DNA of 6,353 nucleotides, taken from assembly GCA_002727695.1 (NCBI GenBank), contig PBXT01000002.1, positions 3,916-10,268 on the forward strand. Reading direction: 5' to 3'. Source of the DNA: Methanobacteriota archaeon. Lineage in GTDB: Archaea; Thermoplasmatota; Poseidoniia; Poseidoniales; Poseidoniaceae. The translations under genes were made by a program, and so were the position numbers. Of this stretch, positions 1 through 5,336 are shown piece by piece; the first letter of the stretch is position 1, and the number at the start of each line of letters is the position of its first letter. A model generated the notes under the pieces. It had not been told where the DNA came from. It worked only from the letters and a program-made list of their open reading frames with translations, and did not search any database.

Positions 1-41
1 CCAATCGAGCAGTTCAAAGGGGAAATCGAACCCGCAAGTGC

Positions 42-932
42 ATGGATGAGCAGTTCGCGGAAGGTAATTTCCTCGGCTTGCCGGACCAAGACGGTCCTGC
101 CGATGTAGTAATTGCATCCGTCCCATATGAACTCACCACTTCCTATGGACAAGGAACTGCACAAGGTCCTGCTGCATGTATTGAGGCATCAGGGCAGGTC
201 GAATTGTTTGATGATTTACTCGAAGAAGAGTTGCCTGCGGGGAAGGTCATCCGCACAGTTGAGCCATGGAATGGAGAGGGCGCATCTCTCCAAGAGCAGC
301 TCGACGGCATAGGTGCATACGCTGCCGAACAGTATTCTAGCGGAGCGTTTCCAATATTCCTAGGAGGCGAACACGGAATCCTTCCAGGTATCCTCAGAGG
401 GTGCCCACAGAAGGTCACACTGATTCAGATAGATGCTCACGCAGACCTTCGTGATGAACTAGATGGGGAGCCATATTCGCATGCTTGTGCAATCGCTCGC
501 TCCCTCGACGAAGGTGCTTTGGAGGTACATCAGGTTGGCATTAGGGCATACTGTAGACAGGAATTGGATTTGATCAACTCTGATGAGAGAATCCACACTT
601 GGTTTGCTAAAGACGTGATGAGCCCTTGTACAGGGGCTAAGGCTTGGGCGGAGTGGCTCGATTCCCTCACTCACATTGAAGGCCCTGTGCATCTTACAAT
701 CGACATTGATGGATTAGACGGCGCTCTAGTTCCTGCTACCGGAACACCGGTTCCGGGCGGGCTATCTTTCTGGCATGTCGTTCAAACGATAGAAACAGTA
801 TTCGCAAATTGTGAGGTAGTTAGCGCTGATGTTAACGAAATAGTTTCACAGAATGACACTCCGTTGACGGAATTCACAGCAGCCATGATTGCAACAAAGG
901 TTGCAGCAGCCCATATTGCTAGTTTGAGGTGA
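42..932 (+). CDS. speB: Agmatinase / arginase-family ureohydrolase
   Basis: Predicted Mn-dependent ureohydrolase that releases urea from a guanidino compound, most likely agmatine (giving putrescine) or an agmatine-derived intermediate. All six expected metal ligands are visible: H111 in GGEHG, D131, H133 and D135 in DAHAD, and D221 and D223 in DIDGLD, followed by the GTPVPGG loop. E266 matches the family's conserved guanidinium-binding acid. YSHA at 145-148 is agmatinase-like rather than arginase-like. At 296 residues it is full length for the family. The usual DP of the DxDxxDP signature is DG here (226-227). The ATG at 42 gives a normal family N-terminus (FLGLP at 10-14), but it has no ribosome binding site at the usual distance and the frame stays open to the left edge, so an earlier start outside the window is possible. 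Its TGA sits inside the ribosome binding site of the SpeD-DHS fusion, implying coupled translation. The family is certain; the exact substrate is inferred from the neighbour. Confidence 0.88.
   Translation: MDEQFAEGNFLGLPDQDGPADVVIASVPYELTTSYGQGTAQGPAACIEASGQVELFDDLLEEELPAGKVIRTVEPWNGEGASLQEQLDGIGAYAAEQYSSGAFPIFLGGEHGILPGILRGCPQKVTLIQIDAHADLRDELDGEPYSHACAIARSLDEGALEVHQVGIRAYCRQELDLINSDERIHTWFAKDVMSPCTGAKAWAEWLDSLTHIEGPVHLTIDIDGLDGALVPATGTPVPGGLSFWHVVQTIETVFANCEVVSADVNEIVSQNDTPLTEFTAAMIATKVAAAHIASLR
926..932 (+). promoter_or_regulatory. Strong ribosome binding site overlapping the speB stop codon
   Basis: GAGGTGA is an excellent match to the anti-Shine-Dalgarno end of 16S rRNA. Its last three bases are the TGA stop of speB, and four bases separate it from the TTG at 937. 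It decides the start of the fusion gene and couples its translation to that of speB. The M17 aminopeptidase gene has the same GGTGA-N4-start spacing. Confidence 0.8.
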
Positions 933-936
933 TACT

Positions 937-2232
937 TTGGCACATGGTTCTCACATTATGCTCGATTGCACTGGTGCGGTTGGAGTGGAAGGCGCGTGGA
1001 TGCTTTCATTGATGGAAAAGGCGGTGGATGCTTCTGGAGCACGCCGCGTTCATTCACACAACGAAGATTTCGATGGTAGCGTTTCACCACCTGGCTTCGC
1101 ATCGGTCGTATTACTCGATGAAAGTCATGTAAGTGCGCATTGTTATTCGGAAACTGGACTGCTTGCAGTTGATGCTTTCTCTTGTGGGGGGACCGACCCT
1201 GCAAGAATTATGGAAGTAATCGAGAAAGAGTTGAAATCACGATTTCCAGACATGAAAATCAATCGACGTAAGCGTGTTGAGAGATTCCTCTCAGAGCCAG
1301 TAAATGGGGGAGTAAGGGGGTTTGTTGACCGCCATTTCCATCATTTTAACGCAGGAGCATTGCGTGATTGTGCACAATCGCTTGATCAGTTCCTAAACGA
1401 CGGTGGGCGATTGATGGTCACATTGGCTGGAGCAATGAGCACGGCTGAAATCGGGCGCTCATTAGCACCAATGATTAGAGCAGGAAAAATCCATGCAATT
1501 ACTTGTACAGGAGCCAATTTAGAAGAGGATGTTTTCAATTTAGTAGCCCATTCAAAGTATCAAAGAATTCCAAACTGGCGTAATTTGAGCGAGGAGGATG
1601 AAGCGCAGTTGCATAGTCAAGGGTTCAATAGAGTCACTGATACTTGCATCCCAGAGGAAGAGGCTATTCGCCATATAGAAGGCAAGATTCTCGCTCAGTG
1701 GAAATCACGTTCAGCATTCCCTCATGAGCATTTGATGGCAATTCTAGACGATTTAGATGTAGAAATCCCTCGAATAGATTCTTGGTTGATTGCAGCCAGA
1801 GATGCGGGTATTCCAGTTTATGTTCCGGGTTGGGAAGATTCGACTCTGGGCAACATCTTTGCAGCACACTGCATCAAAGGCGATGTAGATCGCACTTCTG
1901 TAAAGACTGGAATAGATTACATGATGCATTTGGCTGATTGGTACAGGAATGCAGAACACCCAATTGGCTTCTTACAAATTGGAGGTGGAATTGCAGGCGA
2001 TTTCCCAATTTGTGTAGTCCCTATGCTTCGCCAAGACATGCAAGAGGATTCTCCGCTTTGGGGATGGTTCGCTCAGATTTCAGAATCTACAACCTCGTAT
2101 GGTAGTTACTCAGGGGCTCCGCCTAGTGAGAAAATCACATGGGGGAAATTAGCTCCAGGTACTCCTATGCACATAATTGAATCAGATGCAACAATAGTGG
2201 CTCCAATCTTATTCTCATATATTTTGAACTAA
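937..2232 (+). CDS. dys: Fusion of SpeD-type pyruvoyl decarboxylase and deoxyhypusine synthase-family domain
   Basis: This is one uninterrupted 431-residue protein. Residues 1-115 resemble a complete SpeD (S-adenosylmethionine decarboxylase) proenzyme: the self-cleavage pair is E62-S63 in DESHVSAH, with H68 and C83 (AFSCGG) at the family's catalytic positions. Cleavage would leave a pyruvoyl group at residue 63, on the chain carrying the second domain. Residues 120-431 are a deoxyhypusine synthase-family domain (NAD-dependent 4-aminobutyl transfer): GAMSTAEIG (165-173), CTGANLEED (190-198), PGWEDSTLG (297-305), IGGG (348-351) and WGK with the catalytic lysine K404. These motifs resemble the bacterial DHS-like subgroup more than the human enzyme. 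The adenine-holding aromatics Phe49 and Trp70 of the Thermotoga enzyme appear as V49 and Y70, so arginine is a likelier substrate than S-adenosylmethionine, given the agmatinase gene upstream. The product could be deoxyhypusine on aIF5A or homospermidine. The TTG start is fixed by the ribosome binding site and keeps the conserved GSH near the N-terminus. Domain calls are firm; substrates are inferred. Confidence 0.85.
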   Translation: MAHGSHIMLDCTGAVGVEGAWMLSLMEKAVDASGARRVHSHNEDFDGSVSPPGFASVVLLDESHVSAHCYSETGLLAVDAFSCGGTDPARIMEVIEKELKSRFPDMKINRRKRVERFLSEPVNGGVRGFVDRHFHHFNAGALRDCAQSLDQFLNDGGRLMVTLAGAMSTAEIGRSLAPMIRAGKIHAITCTGANLEEDVFNLVAHSKYQRIPNWRNLSEEDEAQLHSQGFNRVTDTCIPEEEAIRHIEGKILAQWKSRSAFPHEHLMAILDDLDVEIPRIDSWLIAARDAGIPVYVPGWEDSTLGNIFAAHCIKGDVDRTSVKTGIDYMMHLADWYRNAEHPIGFLQIGGGIAGDFPICVVPMLRQDMQEDSPLWGWFAQISESTTSYGSYSGAPPSEKITWGKLAPGTPMHIIESDATIVAPILFSYILN

Positions 2233-2355
2233 TATTTTCCAATTGAAAAATTAATTTTTCAATTGATATTTAGCCTACAGTAAGATTGTTTATTTCTATC
2301 AAAAAACCCATCGAATAATAGTCATATTGATGATAGGTAGGCTTGTGGAAGTTAC
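2233..2355 (+). promoter_or_regulatory. Intergenic region with a weak TATA-like promoter candidate
   Basis: This is the largest gap between genes in the window. Beyond the palindrome it holds TTTATTTC (2289-2296), a loose archaeal TATA-box candidate. Transcription would start about 25 bases downstream, near 2320, leaving a short leader for the carboxypeptidase gene. No convincing BRE and no strong ribosome binding site is visible; GGAAG at 2347-2351 is at most a weak one. No small gene or tRNA is seen here. A promoter somewhere in this gap is likely because the functions change across it; the specific box is a low-confidence guess. Confidence 0.3.
2240..2265. repeat. Perfect 26-bp AT-rich palindrome, possible terminator or operator
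   Basis: Each half is CAATTGAAAAATT, mirrored exactly about the centre between 2252 and 2253, with no mismatch. It begins 8 bases after the stop of the fusion gene. As RNA it could fold into an 11-bp stem with a 4-base loop, and it contains a run of five T (2255-2259), so it could end transcription of the polyamine operon. A GC-poor stem is weak for a hairpin terminator, and archaea mainly use T-runs. The exact symmetry equally fits the binding site of a dimeric regulator. The symmetry is seen directly; the role is not established. Confidence 0.55.
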
Positions 2356-3783
2356 ATGCGCGGGCTTGCAATTTTCCTTGCGGTTCTAATTGTAGCCCCA
2401 ACGCTAGCTACGGCTGAACCAAATTGGCCGGGCGAACCAGTAGACAATCACATCTACATGTCTTGGGCTGCACTAACCCAAGAGTTGAATGATTGGTCGA
2501 ACGATAATCCTGACATTGTTATGCTTTCCAGTATTGGTCAGTCTTACTTAGGTAAGGAATTGTGGATGATTGTTCTTTCTGACTGGTCTATGGAGACAAA
2601 ACCTGATGGAAGTGCTAAGGAGATAATATACATTGATGGGGGGCATCATGGAAATGAATACTTGGGAACTGCACTGGCCTGGTTAACAGCTAAGTGGTAC
2701 ATCAATGGATGGAATGCCCAAAACGAAGAAGCAATGAATGTTCTGCAATCTACTGAATTGCACATTATGATAATGCTTAATCCAGACGGAAATGATGCCG
2801 ATACAAGACATAATCTAAACCTAACTACAGCAGCAAATCCATTCGTAAGCGAGCCTGTCCCCACAGGAATTGATCTAAACAGAAACTACGACCATTTCTG
2901 GGATGATTGCTCACCAAGCGACCCTTTTGCACCAGGAGCTAGTGCATTTAGTGAACCAGAAACCCGGGCGAATGCGAACTACATGAACAACGTAGTACAG
3001 GATGCCGATTTGTACGTAACCATGCATACAGGGGTTTGGATTATGCTATACCCTTGGGGTAAATGGCCTGAACAACCTCCTGACTGGGAATTATTCCATG
3101 GAATAAGAGAAGACGTGCACGCTGGCATTTCTGACATACCAATCCAAAACGCAAACCAAGGACTCTATCCAAATTGTGGAACCAGTAGAGATTACGGATA
3201 CGGAGTAATGGGATTCCCAACCTTCACCTTTGAGACAGATGACGACCAATTCCTTCCAGGAACATTCGAAGATGTCAACGAAAGGCTTGATGAAGAACTT
3301 GATGTGATGAAATATCTAATCAACAACATTTGGTATTGGAGGGCACGTCTTGTTGTCGAATCATTTAGTATCGATGATGAAGTTGTAACCTTCACAGTCA
3401 ATAACATGGGTCGTGCAAGCACCCAAAACGCCACACTGCAGTACATCGATGGGGACAAAGTTCTATGGGAATCCGATAATTTCACAGCAAATGCGACTAG
3501 CAAAACTACTGTGAAAACCGGCGGCTTCGATTACGAAGGTGGAGAGTGGCGCCTATCCTACCAAAAGCGAGTAGTTCATTCATCACAATGGGTGAACGAG
3601 AGCGTAAGCATGAGTCCATCAACCACCAGTTTACTTTCACAATCGGTTGAAACATTGGTTTGGGTGCTGCAGGCCGGAGCCGTTCCCTTATTCGTTGTAG
3701 CATTTGCATTCTGGTGGTCTAGAGAAGACAAACCGTTCGATTTGGAAGATGACGCACCTTTGGAAGCAGAACTACTTGAATGA
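2356..3783 (+). CDS. Secreted, membrane-anchored M14 zinc carboxypeptidase
   Basis: Predicted exopeptidase that removes C-terminal residues from peptides outside the cell. Residues 1-20 form a signal peptide with a likely cut at ATA/EP. The M14 catalytic set is complete: zinc ligands H98 and E101 (HGNE) and H224 (VTMHTG), the carboxylate-binding candidates R151 and N175-R176 (GIDLNRNY), and the general base E293 (TFTFETD). Position 278, aligned by eye with the specificity residue 255 of carboxypeptidase A, is arginine, which could favour acidic C-terminal residues. The only two cysteines, C185 and C274, may form a disulfide, fitting an extracellular fold. Residues about 328-425 look like a beta-rich CARDB-type domain. 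A hydrophobic helix at about 432-454 and an acidic tail follow, so the enzyme should stay tethered to the membrane with the tail inside. The extra C-terminal parts explain the 475-residue length. The family is certain; the preference for acidic residues is speculative. Confidence 0.87.
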   Translation: MRGLAIFLAVLIVAPTLATAEPNWPGEPVDNHIYMSWAALTQELNDWSNDNPDIVMLSSIGQSYLGKELWMIVLSDWSMETKPDGSAKEIIYIDGGHHGNEYLGTALAWLTAKWYINGWNAQNEEAMNVLQSTELHIMIMLNPDGNDADTRHNLNLTTAANPFVSEPVPTGIDLNRNYDHFWDDCSPSDPFAPGASAFSEPETRANANYMNNVVQDADLYVTMHTGVWIMLYPWGKWPEQPPDWELFHGIREDVHAGISDIPIQNANQGLYPNCGTSRDYGYGVMGFPTFTFETDDDQFLPGTFEDVNERLDEELDVMKYLINNIWYWRARLVVESFSIDDEVVTFTVNNMGRASTQNATLQYIDGDKVLWESDNFTANATSKTTVKTGGFDYEGGEWRLSYQKRVVHSSQWVNESVSMSPSTTSLLSQSVETLVWVLQAGAVPLFVVAFAFWWSREDKPFDLEDDAPLEAELLE

Positions 3784-3829
3784 GCCGAATCATGCGCATC
3801 TTCAAGTGCCATGTACTGCTGGATTGATT

Positions 3830-3835
3830 AGGTGA
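3830..3835 (+). promoter_or_regulatory. Ribosome binding site of the M17 aminopeptidase gene
   Basis: AGGTGA lies four bases before the ATG at 3840, the same arrangement as before the SpeD-DHS fusion. It supports this start. The 56-base gap after the carboxypeptidase shows no clear promoter or T-run, so the two peptidase genes may share a transcript. Confidence 0.7.
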
Positions 3836-3839
3836 GCCA

Positions 3840-5336
3840 ATGCAGGTATCAGTAAACACCAATGACAACATCAACGGAACACTCGTTCTTCCTTTGTGGG
3901 AAGATAGCGATTCAATGGCAGAAGGCAGTGAAGCAGGAGTTCCTAGAAGCCTAAAGAATCAGATTGAAACAATCCTAGCTGCTGGAGATTTCAAAGCAAA
4001 GTCCGGAACAGCAATGACACTTGCTGGAACCGATGGCGGAAAGGCAATGCTAATCGGTCTAGGAAAGGCAGATGACGCAACTCTACAGTCGATGAGAGAA
4101 GCGGGTGCAAAGGTTACTGCAAGCCTCTCAAAGATCCATGGCAAAACTATCACAGTCAAGTTCTCCGGCATGGAAGGAGATCACATGGGAGCTTTCGTAG
4201 AAGGTATGATTCTCAGAGATTACTCATATGACAAGTACAAGTCAAAGGACGACGATGACGATTCTGACGACAGCGAAATCCACGCGCACGTGACTTGTGA
4301 AGCAGACAAGATTGAGGATTTGCATAAGTCCGCAAACCTGTCTCTTGCAGTAGCATCCGGTGTCTATCTGGCTAGAGATTTAGGGAATGCTCCTCCAAAT
4401 GATCTGTATCCAATGGCATTCGCTGAACAAGCAATTGCATTTGGTAAAGAACATGACAACGTAAAGGTCACAATCATCAACTACGAACAGGCACTTTCCA
4501 TGGGAATGGGGGGTCTTGTTGGAGTCGGTATGGGTTCAGCAAGAAAGCCATGTATGGTAATCTTCGAAATCAACCCAGAAATGCCTGGTCCTAGCCCATG
4601 TATCGTTGGAAAGGGAATCACATTCGACACCGGTGGTATCTCACTAAAGCCACCGCCCTCAATGGACGAAATGAAGTATGACATGCACGGCTCTGCGACA
4701 ACCTTCGGTGTAATGCAAGCATTAGTCGCTAGCGGTCACAAGGAGAGAGTAATCGGAGTTACATGCATGGCAGAAAACATGCCATCTTCCAACGCTCAAC
4801 GCCCTGGTGATGTAATCAAGACATACTCAGGTAAGACTGTTGAAGTTCTTAACACAGATGCCGAAGGAAGACTAGTTCTATCTGATGGACTGTGGTACAC
4901 AGGAACTCATCTGAACCCGTCTTACATTATTGATTTGGCAACCCTAACTGGAGCATGTGTCGTTGCACTAGGCCACGAAGCAAGCGGTCTATGGTCTAAC
5001 GATGATGACTTGAGAAACAAGATTAAGGAAGCCGGAGAGCACTGTGGAGAAATCGCTTGGCCTATGCCATTGTTCAAGGCTTTCGAGAAGGAAATGACTG
5101 ATTCAAAGATTGCAGACGTTCGCAACCTTGGTGCTGGTCGCTGGGGTGGCTCAAACACCGCTGCAGCTTTCCTAAAGCAATTCATTCCGAACAAGGACGG
5201 AACCGATGAACAGATTCCTTGGGCTCACCTAGATATTGCTGGAACAGCATGGGGTGCTAAGACTAACAAGTTGGTTAAGACCGGTGCAACAGGAATCCAT
5301 GTTAGGACTCTACACCACTTGATCACTGGTCAGTAA
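3840..5336 (+). CDS. pepA: M17 leucyl aminopeptidase (cytosol aminopeptidase)
   Basis: Two-metal aminopeptidase that removes N-terminal residues from peptides, acting in the cytosol (no signal peptide or membrane helix). The catalytic C-terminal domain has the family's full set: K258 and D263 in the GKGITFDTGG block, K270 (SLKP), D281 (YDMHGSA), D340 and E342 with R344 in NTDAEGRL, the M17 signature. Its 498 residues match the family's usual length of about 500. The N-terminal domain (about 1-150) is poorly conserved, as is normal, and ends in an acidic run, KSKDDDDDSDDSE at 135-147, probably a flexible linker before the catalytic domain. It follows the M14 carboxypeptidase on the same strand, so the pair probably serves peptide scavenging: trimming outside, then complete breakdown inside. 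Members of this family also have DNA-binding or cysteinylglycine-hydrolysing side roles, which cannot be judged here. Confidence 0.93.
   Translation: MQVSVNTNDNINGTLVLPLWEDSDSMAEGSEAGVPRSLKNQIETILAAGDFKAKSGTAMTLAGTDGGKAMLIGLGKADDATLQSMREAGAKVTASLSKIHGKTITVKFSGMEGDHMGAFVEGMILRDYSYDKYKSKDDDDDSDDSEIHAHVTCEADKIEDLHKSANLSLAVASGVYLARDLGNAPPNDLYPMAFAEQAIAFGKEHDNVKVTIINYEQALSMGMGGLVGVGMGSARKPCMVIFEINPEMPGPSPCIVGKGITFDTGGISLKPPPSMDEMKYDMHGSATTFGVMQALVASGHKERVIGVTCMAENMPSSNAQRPGDVIKTYSGKTVEVLNTDAEGRLVLSDGLWYTGTHLNPSYIIDLATLTGACVVALGHEASGLWSNDDDLRNKIKEAGEHCGEIAWPMPLFKAFEKEMTDSKIADVRNLGAGRWGGSNTAAAFLKQFIPNKDGTDEQIPWAHLDIAGTAWGAKTNKLVKTGATGIHVRTLHHLITGQ

Noticed and set aside
16..25. AAAGGGGAAA as a ribosome binding site for speB.
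   Set aside because: It lies about 19 bases before the ATG at 42, much farther than the 4-base spacing seen for the other two genes with clear sites.
1..49. Possible tail of an upstream gene (for example aIF5A) ending at TGA 47-49, or in another frame at TAG 106-108.
   Set aside because: The few residues readable in either frame match no family I recognise, including the expected end of aIF5A, so no partial gene is called. The frame of speB itself is also open here.
2309..2332. Small inverted repeat CATCGA / TTGATG with a 12-base loop before the carboxypeptidase gene.
   Set aside because: Only six pairs, one of them a wobble, in AT-rich DNA; this is expected by chance and no riboswitch pattern is evident.
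3192..3503. Open frame of about 100 codons on the minus strand inside the carboxypeptidase gene, and similar ones inside the other genes.
   Set aside because: They are antisense shadows of well-supported genes, have low-complexity serine-rich translations, and show no recognisable domain or ribosome binding site.
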